A DNA stretch of 64,000 nucleotides from Chryseobacterium gleum (GTDB lineage: Bacteria; Bacteroidota; Bacteroidia; Flavobacteriales_F; PHOS-HE28). The stretch spans positions 47,989 through 111,988 of the forward strand of contig CAMCAZ010000003.1 in the NCBI GenBank assembly GCA_945872795.1, written 5' to 3'. Each line of letters begins with the position of its first letter. The first letter of the stretch is position 1. This document shows, piece by piece, positions 52,417-61,564 of the stretch. The notes beneath the pieces were generated by a model. It ran no database searches, was not told the DNA's origin, and saw only the letters and a program-made list of their open reading frames with translations. Made by a program: the position numbers and the translations under genes.

Positions 52417-54633
52417 TTACCGCTGTTTGCGCAGCACCACCTTCGCCTCTGCCAGGTTGTAAGCGCCGTCGGCGACCTCCACGAACGCGGGCCATTCCTC
52501 CTTGGGCGCCGTGGCCTTTGCATAGACCCGGGAGACCTCGAAGACGATGACACCATCCTTCACGGAGGCGCTGGCGGTCAACGAACCGAATGAATTGGAG
52601 ATGGACCGCTTCAGGGCATCAAGGCCTTCCACCGTATATCCGGCTGGCACTTTCACCTCGATCCGTGATTGCACGGTGATCGGGTAGGACAGGTCCACGC
52701 GGCTCTGACGGTCCTTGCGTTCCTCCTCCTCAAAAGTGGTCTGCTCCCCCATCAACTTGCCGATCGAGAGCATGTAGTTGGGGCCGGCCTTGTTCACCAG
52801 GTCCTTCACCACATAGCTGTCCTTGAAGGTGAGCACGGGCATCTCCCGGGTCCGGCCGGCCGATACCAGCTCGAAATTCCCGTAGTCCACGAGCCTGTAG
52901 GAATCTTCCAAGGCCTGTTTGAGGGCCGTGTCACGATCGGCGCGGAACGCTTCCAACTGGCTTTCATAGCGCCGTTGCTCCTCTTCCAATCGTGCCTTGT
53001 TGCCCCGCTCTGTGGCCTCCGCACCACGACGATCATACTCCAAGCGCTCATCCTGGATGTACTTCGATCCGCGAAGGGCGATGGCGTAGTTGAAACGGGT
53101 ACCGCCCGACATGCTCTTCTGACGGGCCACCTTCAGGTCGGTCATGTCATCGTTCAATTCCACGTTCAACACGTTCTCCACACGGTTCATGTCTGCCGTT
53201 TGGCTCGGGATGGTGATGGTCTCCACATTGATGGCGGCCTTGTCCGATGGCGTATAGATGAACGCATAGGCCTCCGTACCCTGGTAGTCCGGGTCGATAT
53301 CGTTCATGTGCGACATGTTGTTGAAGGGGAAGATCACCTGCCCTTCCACCATCACGGCCAGGTCGATCTCCGAAGCGAGCAGAACGTCCTTGATGTGGCC
53401 CACAGGACGCGGAACGGCCACCACGATACGTACCGGTATCTTCTTCGCCTCCAGCACCTCCTTCATGGCCATGGCGAAGAGGTTGTCCCTGATCTGGGCC
53501 AGGTCATCGCGGTCCTCGTTGGACCCTTCCTTGTTCCCGTAGTAACGCGTGATGAACTGGTAGCGTAGGTGACCGTAGGCCTCCTGGGTCACGGTCAGCG
53601 GGTCCTTCTCATCCGGAAGGTTCTTGCGCAGATAGGTGATGGTGTTCGCGGATAGCTCCGAGGATGTGTAGCTTCCAAGCTGCATGAACTTTTTAGCCAG
53701 TGCACAGACCTCCTCGGGCGTGGCCTCCTTTTTGGCGATGCTGGTCTCACCCAACAACATGGGCGTGGTGCTGCTCGCGGCCTGATAGGAGACCTGGAAC
53801 TTCACCGACGGGAATTGGGCGCGGGCATAGCTCCAGCGTTCCTCCTTCACCGACCCACGGTCCAGGTCCTCCAGGTAATAGGTCTTGATGGTGGTCCGGG
53901 TGCGGCCGGCAGCATCCACCCCGGGTCCTCCCTCTAGGATCTGCGGGGCACCATGGTAGGAGTTGAAGTTGATGAAGAAGCCACGGTCCACGATGAAATC
54001 AAAGCGCTGCAGAAAGATGGGATAGGTCGGCGAAAGCGTAAAATGGAAGGCCGGGAACGAGTAGGAGTACGCGCTCATCTTGCTATCCTTGGTGGAATAG
54101 AAGTAGTCGATGATGTCCCCCACCTCCAGGCTGGGGATCGCCAGCTTTTTGTAGCTGCTGGAGAAGTAGTATGACCGGAAAATGGAGGGGACCTCCTCCT
54201 TGGAGCTCACAGCATCCGAGGTCTTCACCGTGGTCTCCGTACCATCGGGTTTGATGATCTTGATCCCGATCGAGTTCGAGCTCGCTTCCACGAAATAGAA
54301 GGTGGAGAACTCCTCCACGGAGGCTTTGTCCTGCAGCAGGATGCGACGGCGGAAAAGCTCCTCCACGATGATGTCATTACCGTCCCGCAGGTAGGAGTAC
54401 TTCATCTTCTGGCAGAGCACCACGGCCGACTCACCCTTCCACTTGTCCGGAGCGTTGGTCTTGTCGAAGTCGGGGTCATTGGCGCCGTACACCTTGACCT
54501 GTTGCTCCTTCTGGATGGCTTCAGCGCGGGCTGTGTTCCGCCCTTGGGCGAAGGCGTCCGGGGTGCTCAACAGCACACCTGCGGTCACGAGCACGGCTGC
54601 GGACCGCGCTTGAAAATGGCCAAAAAAGCTCAT
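52417..54633 (-). CDS. DUF3857 protein with a degenerate transglutaminase-like domain
   Basis: This 738-residue protein has a signal peptide (cleavage near DAFAQ), a DUF3857 beta-rich domain (about 60-270) and a transglutaminase-like region (about 310-450). At the expected Cys site the sequence is RDNLFAMAMKEVL, so no nucleophile is present. A charged coiled coil (about 560-600) and a final strand-rich domain follow. The gene overlaps the upstream DUF3857 gene by 4 bases. It probably is a structural or binding paralog of the active-looking partner. Confidence 0.82.
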   Translation of the reverse strand: MSFFGHFQARSAAVLVTAGVLLSTPDAFAQGRNTARAEAIQKEQQVKVYGANDPDFDKTNAPDKWKGESAVVLCQKMKYSYLRDGNDIIVEELFRRRILLQDKASVEEFSTFYFVEASSNSIGIKIIKPDGTETTVKTSDAVSSKEEVPSIFRSYYFSSSYKKLAIPSLEVGDIIDYFYSTKDSKMSAYSYSFPAFHFTLSPTYPIFLQRFDFIVDRGFFINFNSYHGAPQILEGGPGVDAAGRTRTTIKTYYLEDLDRGSVKEERWSYARAQFPSVKFQVSYQAASSTTPMLLGETSIAKKEATPEEVCALAKKFMQLGSYTSSELSANTITYLRKNLPDEKDPLTVTQEAYGHLRYQFITRYYGNKEGSNEDRDDLAQIRDNLFAMAMKEVLEAKKIPVRIVVAVPRPVGHIKDVLLASEIDLAVMVEGQVIFPFNNMSHMNDIDPDYQGTEAYAFIYTPSDKAAINVETITIPSQTADMNRVENVLNVELNDDMTDLKVARQKSMSGGTRFNYAIALRGSKYIQDERLEYDRRGAEATERGNKARLEEEQRRYESQLEAFRADRDTALKQALEDSYRLVDYGNFELVSAGRTREMPVLTFKDSYVVKDLVNKAGPNYMLSIGKLMGEQTTFEEEERKDRQSRVDLSYPITVQSRIEVKVPAGYTVEGLDALKRSISNSFGSLTASASVKDGVIVFEVSRVYAKATAPKEEWPAFVEVADGAYNLAEAKVVLRKQR

Positions 54634-56594
54634 GGGGTGGTAATGATCAGTTGGTCCTTGTAAAACTCCTTCAATCGGTCCAGGGTCTGGTTCCAATCGT
54701 CCTTAACGGTGAGCGGAACGTAGGCGTTCGGCACCTCCACCAGCTTGGAATAGTGCACCTCGGACCCTTTGACCTCGTATGCCATCTTCACTTTGAAATG
54801 CTCATTGGACACCTCAACCGGTGCGGGCATATGGTCAACCCGACTGCCTTTGGGAAGCGTCACCACCACGTTGGCCCGACGGTACACCTTGGCGCTGAAC
54901 TCGATGTCGTTCTGCCGGTCCTTGTCCATCTTCAGTTTGGCCAGGTCGGCATCGTGCTCCACGCTGATGTACATCTCCTTGTCCAAGCGGGTCACCTGGT
55001 TCTTGTACACCAGGTCATGGGTGATGCGCAGTTCCGCCTGCCGGTCATCGACATCGGAAATGGTCTCATTGCTCACCACAAAGTTGTTGTCGCCCTGACG
55101 CAGGAAGTTGCGCAAGGCCTCGCCGCGCTCTTCGGAACGCACCCCTGAAAGGGCATAGAGGATGTTGGTCTTCCCTTCGCCATGAAAGGTCCGTTCAGAG
55201 GTCCCCACCAAAGCATCGCCCTCCACCTTCAACCTGTCCTTACGCTCCACCAGGTTCCGGGTATGCTCCAGATCGGGAACTGTCATCAGCTTGTAGCTGG
55301 CACCATCCTCGATCATCACCGGCCTGCCTTGGATGCGGTGAGCGTAATCGTCCAAGGCGATGTACTTCTCCGTGGCATCCAGGAAGTACACCTTGTCTCC
55401 CAGGAACACGCTGCAGATCATGTGGTTGTCCACGGCCAGGGAAGGGATGGAGTAATCGTACGGGATGTCCCGCGTACCGATCCAGGTCAACCGGGCATCA
55501 TAGCCAGCCACCTTCAACATCGCCTTGGTCAGGTTGGCCATGCCCTTGCAATCGCCGAAGCGATCGGCGAAGACCTTTTGGCAATCCTCCGGCTTGAAGC
55601 CCATGATACCCTCCTCAAAAGCGATGTAACGGATGTTGTCCTGCACCCAATAGAAGATCGCCTCGATCTTCTCCACATCCGTGGTCTTTCCCTTGACCAA
55701 GGTGTTCACCTGATCCCTGATCGCGGTGTCGTCGTTCTTCATGCCGTCCACCAGGCTCTTGTACCAGCCATAGAGGTCGTCGGTAGTGGCGAACAGGACC
55801 TTATCCCCCTTGGGATCCTTCACCTTCTTGGCCAGGATCACCAAGTGCGGATCTTTCTTGGACCGCTGTGGTGACAGGGGATCTCGCTTGTAGGCGGGCA
55901 CTTCCTTCCAGGTGTATCGGATCACATCGCCGTTCTTGGCGGTATTCCGTTCCGTGGTGCGTTCGATGGGCTTGCCCTCGAAATTCATCTCCAACAGCTC
56001 CAATTCCAACCAATCCGGCACTTGGAATTCCAGGACCCGCTCCAGAATTGGTGAGTCGTTCCGGAAATAGGCCGTGCACAGGTACTTCACGTCCTTGTAC
56101 TCCTTGTTGTAGTCCACATGCAGCAGGCGGCCTTCCGTTCCGAAGTCAAGCTCGAAACTGAACACCTTGGCGTCGGAGTGGAAAATGCCGTCCATCTCAT
56201 AACTGCCGCGGTACGGGTATACATCCACGGGTTTGCGCTTCTCATCACGCACGGTGAAGAAGGGCACCTCGCTCTGTTCGTCATAGCCCGTGCCATCCTG
56301 ATACTCCACACCATGCTTGAGGGACACCAGTGATTCCTGGACACGCTCTTTCGCGGTCACCGGAGCGGCACCCGGCTTGCCTTTCCCGAAACTGTATTCC
56401 GTGGTGGAGGTCATCCGTACCACCTCGGCATCGGGCCAGGCCGCCTTCAAGGTCTTGGCACGCTCCAGTTCCACCTTGTTCGTGAAACCCGGTTGACCAA
56501 GTACCAGTGCCGACGCACCGAGCAGAGCGATGCTCAGAACACTGGCACGCGACCGGCCCTCACGCCGAGCGCAAGGGGACTGAAGGAAGCCCAT
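54630..56594 (-). CDS. DUF3857 domain protein with intact transglutaminase-like triad
   Basis: This 654-residue protein has a signal/anchor near residues 18-33 and a DUF3857 domain (about 60-260). The transglutaminase-like core has the Cys motif FGDCKGMANL (near 345), a His in AVDNHMICSVF and an Asp in YFLDATEKY, so the Cys-His-Asp triad is complete. The C-terminal domain is beta-rich. It probably acts in the periplasm as a peptidase or crosslinking-type enzyme; the substrate is unknown. The gene lies 10 bases after the barrel gene. Confidence 0.86.
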   Translation of the reverse strand: MGFLQSPCARREGRSRASVLSIALLGASALVLGQPGFTNKVELERAKTLKAAWPDAEVVRMTSTTEYSFGKGKPGAAPVTAKERVQESLVSLKHGVEYQDGTGYDEQSEVPFFTVRDEKRKPVDVYPYRGSYEMDGIFHSDAKVFSFELDFGTEGRLLHVDYNKEYKDVKYLCTAYFRNDSPILERVLEFQVPDWLELELLEMNFEGKPIERTTERNTAKNGDVIRYTWKEVPAYKRDPLSPQRSKKDPHLVILAKKVKDPKGDKVLFATTDDLYGWYKSLVDGMKNDDTAIRDQVNTLVKGKTTDVEKIEAIFYWVQDNIRYIAFEEGIMGFKPEDCQKVFADRFGDCKGMANLTKAMLKVAGYDARLTWIGTRDIPYDYSIPSLAVDNHMICSVFLGDKVYFLDATEKYIALDDYAHRIQGRPVMIEDGASYKLMTVPDLEHTRNLVERKDRLKVEGDALVGTSERTFHGEGKTNILYALSGVRSEERGEALRNFLRQGDNNFVVSNETISDVDDRQAELRITHDLVYKNQVTRLDKEMYISVEHDADLAKLKMDKDRQNDIEFSAKVYRRANVVVTLPKGSRVDHMPAPVEVSNEHFKVKMAYEVKGSEVHYSKLVEVPNAYVPLTVKDDWNQTLDRLKEFYKDQLIITTP

Positions 56595-56604
56595 GGGACG
56601 GAGA

Positions 56605-57264
56605 TCAGTAGTTCAGGATGAAGACCCAGGCGAAACGGATGGCCCAAGCACGCTTCTCAACAGGAACGGAACTGTCACCATCCGTAGGGGCCAATCCGGA
56701 GGGGCCGCTGGCATACTTCAGGTTCAGCTCGCGCATGCGGTTCTTGCGGTTGTAGTAACGCAAGCCCGTTTGCAGGGACAGCGCGCCCCATGACCTCTTG
56801 ACATCCACGGTGGTCTCTTCAAAACCGAACAAGGGAGCATTGGTATACTCCCAACCAGCCCGGATGAAGGTACCCATTGATTTGGCGGAATTGTAGGTGG
56901 AACCTGCACCATATTCCCAACCCAAAGCGATCGGCAAGTTGATATGCCCGATACCCGATGCATCGGAGGAAACGTCCGTGTAGAGACCGATCGCCGGAGT
57001 GGCGCTCAACGAGATCACCGCGTCATCGCTCAACTCCTTCACATTGTAGCGGAAGTTGTACAGGAAAGTGAACAGGGAAACCCCTGATTGTTGGCTGTAG
57101 CCGGTAACCGTGTTACCGTCAAAATCTTCGAAGGTGTATGTGTTGGGAGCACCTTTGATGTAATCAAGGTATACCGTCCATCCGACAGAGTGGAACACGG
57201 CGTCATTCTGCGCGCTGGCGACGGAGGTCACGAGTGCCAGGGACAAGGTGGCAAGAAACTTCAT
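56605..57264 (-). CDS. Outer-membrane barrel-like protein heading the DUF3857 operon
   Basis: This 219-residue protein has a signal peptide (cleavage near SVASAQ) and alternating strands with a final aromatic strand (WAIRFAWVFILNY). It seems to be an outer-membrane barrel. It is the first of three tightly spaced minus-strand genes; a TATCTTGG -7-like box lies at 57292-57299. The pairing with two DUF3857 proteins suggests a shared envelope function. Confidence 0.7.
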   Translation of the reverse strand: MKFLATLSLALVTSVASAQNDAVFHSVGWTVYLDYIKGAPNTYTFEDFDGNTVTGYSQQSGVSLFTFLYNFRYNVKELSDDAVISLSATPAIGLYTDVSSDASGIGHINLPIALGWEYGAGSTYNSAKSMGTFIRAGWEYTNAPLFGFEETTVDVKRSWGALSLQTGLRYYNRKNRMRELNLKYASGPSGLAPTDGDSSVPVEKRAWAIRFAWVFILNY

Positions 57265-57396
57265 TCAGTGAGGTTTTGTGGGTTTCGCGCCCCAAGATAG
57301 AGACGTTATCCCCTGCCCTTTGTTGATGAAAAAAAAGAGTCCGTCGGCCAACTGAACCCCATCCGGACCAAAATGCCCGGTCATCGGGTCGACGAG

Positions 57397-58284
57397 CTAT
57401 ACACTCGCTGCCTTCAGCGTGTTCAGCAGCAGGCTGGTGATGGTCATGGGCCCCACACCGCCCGGCACCGCGCTGATCCAGCTGCACAGGGGCGCCACCT
57501 CGTCGAACTTCACATCACCCACCAAACGGAAACCCTGTTTGCGCGTGGGGTCCGGCATGCGGTGGATGCCCACATCCACGATCACGGCTCCGGGCTTGAC
57601 CATGTCCGCCGTGATGAACTCGGGCCGACCGATGGCGGGGATCAGAATGTCCGCCTGCCGCGTGATGGAGGCCAGGTCCTTCGTCCGACTGTGCGCCAGC
57701 GTCACCGTGCAGTTGCCGGGGTACGCGTTGCGGCCCATGAGGATGCTCATGGGCGTACCCACGATGTTGCTGCGGCCCACCACCACGCAGTGCTTTCCCA
57801 CCGTCTCGATGCTGTAGAACCGGAGCAGTTCCACGATGCCGGCAGGTGTGGCGGGCAGGAAACCGGGCAGCCCCAGCACCATGTTGCCCAGGTTCACCGG
57901 GTGAAAGCCGTCGACATCCTTGCGGGGGTCGATGGCCAGGGTGATGCGGTCGGCGTTGATGTGGCTGGGCAAGGGCAGCTGCACGATGAAGCCGTCCAGT
58001 TCGGGGTCCTGGTTCAATCCTTCCACCAAGTGCAGCAGCTCATCCTCGGCGATGGTGGCCGGGCGCCTGATCAGCGAACTGCGGAAGCCCACGCTCTGGC
58101 AGGCCTTCACCTTGCTCTCCACATAGGTGCGGCTGGCGCCATCCTCACCCACCAGCACGGCGGCCAGGTGGGGCGCCCGCCCTCGTCGGGCCTTGACCTG
58201 AGCAGCCTCATGCGCGATCCGTTCCCGAATGGCGTGGGAGGCGCGTTTGCCATCGAGCAGTTGGTGTTGGACCACTTCCATCAT
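57397..58284 (-). CDS. folD: Bifunctional methylenetetrahydrofolate dehydrogenase/cyclohydrolase
   Basis: This 295-residue enzyme interconverts 5,10-methylene- and 10-formyl-tetrahydrofolate. The catalytic Tyr-Lys region [14 protein letters not shown] is present, as are the QLPLPSHIN segment, the nucleotide-binding [13 protein letters not shown] and the [13 protein letters not shown] end. ATG 58284 is used; the next codon is also Met, and a longer frame adds 20 unlikely residues. It likely is monocistronic, with a TAACTTCA box 7 bases upstream. Confidence 0.96.
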   Translation of the reverse strand: MMEVVQHQLLDGKRASHAIRERIAHEAAQVKARRGRAPHLAAVLVGEDGASRTYVESKVKACQSVGFRSSLIRRPATIAEDELLHLVEGLNQDPELDGFIVQLPLPSHINADRITLAIDPRKDVDGFHPVNLGNMVLGLPGFLPATPAGIVELLRFYSIETVGKHCVVVGRSNIVGTPMSILMGRNAYPGNCTVTLAHSRTKDLASITRQADILIPAIGRPEFITADMVKPGAVIVDVGIHRMPDPTRKQGFRLVGDVKFDEVAPLCSWISAVPGGVGPMTITSLLLNTLKAASV

Positions 58285-58290
58285 GGGCGA

Positions 58291-58298
58291 TGAAGTTA
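58291..58298 (-). promoter_or_regulatory. Possible -7 box of folD
   Basis: The minus strand reads TAACTTCA, one base from the TAACTTCG of clpC, rarA and ffh. It is very near the start codon, and no -33 TTG is clear. Confidence 0.35.
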
Positions 58299-58346
58299 GC
58301 GCTCCGATGCTTTCCGACACACCCCAAAAGTCCTTTCCGACCAAGA

Positions 58347-58516
58347 CCTAGTGTCGCAACCCGTAGGTTCCTTAACCATCTCCGCCCCTCTTTCACCTTC
58401 CTGCCGCGTTGGAACATTTCGTCGTAGCGCCCGCTACGCCGTGCATGTTCCGCCTTGCATGAAGGCGAAATAGTGGCAGACCTTCAGTGAACCAACTTAC
58501 GGGTTGCGACACTAGG
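58347..58516. mobile_element. MITE-like palindromic element with 19-bp terminal inverted repeats
   Basis: Perfect 19-base ends, CCTAGTGTCGCAACCCGTA at 58347-58365 and its complement at 58498-58516, bound a 170-base element without any ORF. The inner part is also an imperfect palindrome, with GGAACAT/ATGTTCC arms and a central CGTAGCG-CC-CGCTACG hairpin. This is the pattern of a miniature inverted-repeat element or a large palindromic repeat. It lies 25 bases from the end of the PIN toxin gene. Confidence 0.8.
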
Positions 58517-58541
58517 GCATAGCGGCTTCATCGTCCCGTCA

Positions 58542-58967
58542 CTACCTCTTCACCGCATGCTTCAACAGGAAGTCCTCCGCATCCATCACCGGGATCTCCG
58601 CGAAGTGGAAGTCCTTACGATCGTAGGTCACGATGAAACCACACTTCGCATCCACCGCCGAGTGGTACTGCAACCCATCCTCAATATCCAGGATGCGAGG
58701 ATCGGCCAGTGTGCGTTGCATGGCGGTCTGCCCCAGGTTGGTCATGCGCAGTTTCTCGCCCAACAGACCGATCTTCTTTCGGGCCAGCTTCTTCCCGTTC
58801 TTCTTCCCGGCATAGTAAGCGCCGATGGCCATGCACAGCGGGGACGTATACACCTCGAAGCGAGGGTCATCCACCAAGCTCAACACACGCGCACACGGCC
58901 CGAAACGCGGGTACTCGTTGCACAGTACGGTGACGAGGATGTTGGCGTCGAGGAATACGCGGATCAT
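58542..58967 (-). CDS. PIN-domain toxin-like protein
   Basis: This 141-residue protein has a PIN fold with the N-terminal acidic residue in MIRVFLDANILVTVL (Asp7), a second cluster in DIEDGLQYHSA and the last Asp in VTYDRKDF. This matches VapC-type ribonucleases, which cleave RNA when the antitoxin is lost. ATG 58967 overlaps the antitoxin stop by 4 bases (ATGA). A longer frame adds 32 residues of antisense-like composition and is rejected. Confidence 0.9.
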   Translation of the reverse strand: MIRVFLDANILVTVLCNEYPRFGPCARVLSLVDDPRFEVYTSPLCMAIGAYYAGKKNGKKLARKKIGLLGEKLRMTNLGQTAMQRTLADPRILDIEDGLQYHSAVDAKCGFIVTYDRKDFHFAEIPVMDAEDFLLKHAVKR

Positions 58968-59224
58968 TTCCGGCCGCGCGTGGAGAGGTATTCCTTCTTC
59001 ACGTTCTGGGCTGCGTTCTTCCGCACATACTCCACTTCGCCTTCGGCCACGGCATTGACCCAATCGCTTACCGGAAGCTCATCGATGCTGCGGTAGCGCT
59101 TATCGGTAACCTTGCTGAGCATGAACTCCACCAAGCGCGACAGGCTGATGTTGTTGGCTTCGGCGAATGCCTTGGCCTTATCGGCCACAGCTGCATCAAA
59201 GCTTAGGGTGATCTTGGCGTCCAT
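58964..59224 (-). CDS. DUF6364-like antitoxin
   Basis: This 86-residue protein starts MDAKITLSFDAAVADKAKAF and has the ribbon-helix-helix look of small DNA-binding antitoxins, followed by a charged tail that would wrap the toxin. Layout and size fit the DUF6364 family, usually paired with PIN toxins. ATG 59224 is used because the upstream promoter lies within the longer frame. It is coupled to the toxin gene. Confidence 0.85.
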   Translation of the reverse strand: MDAKITLSFDAAVADKAKAFAEANNISLSRLVEFMLSKVTDKRYRSIDELPVSDWVNAVAEGEVEYVRKNAAQNVKKEYLSTRGRK

Positions 59225-59245
59225 GGCGCGGGAATGTTTATACGG

Positions 59246-59275
59246 CAAATTTACAACTTCTATACGTACAAACAA
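59246..59275 (-). promoter_or_regulatory. Toxin-antitoxin promoter, full Bacteroidota consensus
   Basis: On the minus strand TTG (59275-59273) is followed by exactly 19 bases and TAAATTTG (59253-59246), an exact TTG-N19-TAnnTTTG. It begins 22 bases before the antitoxin ATG. Confidence 0.75.
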
Positions 59276-59423
59276 CCACAAGACGTTTCAGGTCAGCATG
59301 GATGCTCGTTGCCGAACTGGAGAGACCTATCGACTTTCACGATGGATCGGTTGATGTCATTCTCCGGTTCCGCATTTGCGGGCGACACCTGTCTCGACCC
59401 TACCGGCCACCGAATGCCTGCGC

Positions 59424-60764
59424 CTAGCGGCGCATGCCTTGAGCGGCCTGCATCTGGCGCATCATGTTCTGCATCTTGGTCTTGTCGCCCATCATCTTCA
59501 TCATCTTCCGGGTCTCGTCGAACTGCTTCAGCAGCTTGTTCACCTCGGGGATGTCGCGACCGCTGCCCTTGGCGATGCGCTGGCGGCGGGTGCCGTTGAT
59601 CAGGGCGGGGTTCTGGCGCTCTTCGGGCGTCATGCTGCGGATGATGGCCTCGATGTGCTTGAAGGCATCGTCCGGGATGTCCAGGTTCTTCATGGCCTTG
59701 CCCACGCCGGGGATCATGCCCATGAGGTCCTTCATGTTGCCCATCTTCTTGATCTGCTGGATCTGCTCCAGGAAATCATCGAAGCCGAACTGGTCCTTGG
59801 CGATCTTCTTCTGCAGCTCGCGGGCGGCCTTCTCATCGAACTGCTCCTGGGCCTTCTCCACCAGCGACACCACGTCGCCCATGCCCAGGATGCGGCCGGC
59901 CATCCGGTCGGGATGGAACTCGTCCAGCGCCTCCATCTTCTCGCCCGTGCCGATGAACTTGATCGGCTTGTCCACCACCGCGCGGATGGTGAGGGCCGCT
60001 CCACCACGGGCATCGCCGTCCAGCTTGGTCAGCACCACGCCGTCGATGTTCAGCCGCTCATTGAAGGCCTTGGCGGTGTTCACCGCATCCTGGCCGGTCA
60101 TGGCGTCCACCACGAAGAGGGTCTCCTGGGGCTGGATGGCCTTTTTCACCCGGGCGATCTCGTCCATCATCGCCTCATCGATCGCCAGGCGACCGGCGGT
60201 ATCGATGATCACGGCCGTGAAGCCGTGGATCTTGGCGTGCTCGATGCCCTTCTGTGCGATGCTCACCGGGTCCTTGTTCTCCCGGTCGCTGAACACCACC
60301 ACATCCAGCTGCTTGCCCAGCATTTCCAACTGGTCGATGGCGGCGGGTCGGTACACGTCGCAGGCCACCAGCAAAGGTTTCCTGCCCTTCTTGCGCAGGT
60401 AGCCCGCCAGCTTGCCGCTGAAGGTGGTCTTACCCGAGCCCTGCAGGCCGCTCATCAGGATCACGGTGGGGTTGCCGCTCAGGTTGATGCCCGCATTACG
60501 CCCGCCCATCAGCTCGGCCAGCTCGTCGTGGGCGATCTTGATCAGCAACTGCCCGGGGCTCACCGCGGTGAGCACGTTGCTGCCCAGTGCCTTCTCCTTC
60601 ACCCGGTCGGTGAAGTCCTTGGCGGTCTTGAAGTTCACGTCGGCGTCCAGCAGGGCGCGGCGCACCTCCTTCATGGTCTCCGCCACGTTGATCTCCGTGA
60701 TCTGGCCCTGGCCTTTAAGGACTTTGAAGGCTCTTTCGAGCTTGTCGCTGAGGTTCTCGAACAT
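59424..60764 (-). CDS. ffh: Signal recognition particle protein Ffh
   Basis: This 446-residue SRP GTPase has an N domain (1-90), G domain with GLQGSGKTT (about 108-116), VACDVYRPAAIDQL and the DTAGR loop, and a Met-rich M domain at the C-terminus (MMKMMGDKTKMQNMMRQMQ) that binds signal sequences and 4.5S RNA. The start ATG 60764 is the family start. A TAACTTCG box lies 20 bases upstream. The 199-base gap after its stop towards the antitoxin holds no gene. Confidence 0.97.
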   Translation of the reverse strand: MFENLSDKLERAFKVLKGQGQITEINVAETMKEVRRALLDADVNFKTAKDFTDRVKEKALGSNVLTAVSPGQLLIKIAHDELAELMGGRNAGINLSGNPTVILMSGLQGSGKTTFSGKLAGYLRKKGRKPLLVACDVYRPAAIDQLEMLGKQLDVVVFSDRENKDPVSIAQKGIEHAKIHGFTAVIIDTAGRLAIDEAMMDEIARVKKAIQPQETLFVVDAMTGQDAVNTAKAFNERLNIDGVVLTKLDGDARGGAALTIRAVVDKPIKFIGTGEKMEALDEFHPDRMAGRILGMGDVVSLVEKAQEQFDEKAARELQKKIAKDQFGFDDFLEQIQQIKKMGNMKDLMGMIPGVGKAMKNLDIPDDAFKHIEAIIRSMTPEERQNPALINGTRRQRIAKGSGRDIPEVNKLLKQFDETRKMMKMMGDKTKMQNMMRQMQAAQGMRR

Positions 60765-60783
60765 GTGCTATACCGATAGGGGC

Positions 60784-60791
60784 CGAAGTTA
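60784..60791 (-). promoter_or_regulatory. Possible -7 box of ffh
   Basis: The minus strand reads TAACTTCG, identical to the clpC and rarA boxes. The -33 element is unclear. Confidence 0.4.
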
Positions 60792-60877
60792 CTCGGATGG
60801 GGCGGTATACCGAAAAGACCTTGCGTGACAGCATCCATCCAATGGAAACTGACCTCCACAGCGGGAGATCACGGAGC

Positions 60878-61336
60878 TCACTCCAAACGCTTCAGCACGA
60901 AGTCCACCCGGTGCCCCCGATCATCCAGGTGCGCGATGTATGCCCGCAGGGTATCGGCATGAACGGAGTAGCCGACGCGCTGGGGGTAGTCGTGCTCCCT
61001 GTTCTCGAAGATCCAGGCGCCGTCGCGCACCTCCATCCGAACGAAGCTCGTAATCCGGACATCCCCCGTGGAGGCGATGAACATCCACTGGTCGGCGAAC
61101 CGGGTGATCCTCATTCGTTCTTCGCTTACCACCTGGCCGTTCTCCAGCAATTGGGCGACCCCTTCGTACGTCGATGGTCCTGCAGATGTCCATTGTTCCC
61201 GATAGCGCGCGTCCCCCAGCGCACCTTCCCAGGTACCAACGAGGAGATCGGGGAGCTCCATGGTGGTTCGGAGGAGGTACTGAGCCTGCAGGAACAACGG
61301 CATCACTGCAAGTAGGCAGAGAACGGTGCGGGACAT
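60878..61336 (-). CDS. Secreted DUF6265-like protein
   Basis: This 152-residue protein has a signal peptide (cleavage near LFLQAQ) and a mature domain opening LLVGTWEGALGDARYREQW, then a strand-rich region ending in FENREHDYPQRVGYSVHAD and VDFVLKRLE. This layout fits the DUF6265 family of small beta-barrel-like proteins with unknown ligand. ATG 61336 is used: the longer frame fuses it to an unrelated transposase fragment. Function unknown. Confidence 0.72.
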   Translation of the reverse strand: MSRTVLCLLAVMPLFLQAQYLLRTTMELPDLLVGTWEGALGDARYREQWTSAGPSTYEGVAQLLENGQVVSEERMRITRFADQWMFIASTGDVRITSFVRMEVRDGAWIFENREHDYPQRVGYSVHADTLRAYIAHLDDRGHRVDFVLKRLE

Positions 61337-61436
61337 GACCGCAAGGTAACGTACCCCACGCCCCCCTGAACCTGCCCTCCAGGACCATCGGGTCTTAACC
61401 CTCAGGAGTTGCTCACGGAACGCATCCGAGTGCGAG

Positions 61437-61564
61437 GCTGACTTGCGTTGGTAGTCGCTCAGCCCCCCCGAGAGGATCAGCAGGAGCAGGGAGTGCAGCG
61501 GATAGCGCTTTGTGCGGTCGATACGCGGGTCTTCGAGTTCTTCGAATGGCAGCAGGATATCCAT
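61437..61564 (-). pseudogene. Transposase N-terminal remnant (ISAs1/DDE type)
   Basis: From ATG 61564 the minus strand reads MDILLPFEELEDPRIDRTKR and then YPLHSLLLLILSGGLSDYQ, the conserved opening of transposases of the ISAs1-like group. About 40 codons remain; the catalytic DDE region and both ends are missing. The frame then continues into unrelated DNA before the DUF6265-like gene. Confidence 0.65.
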
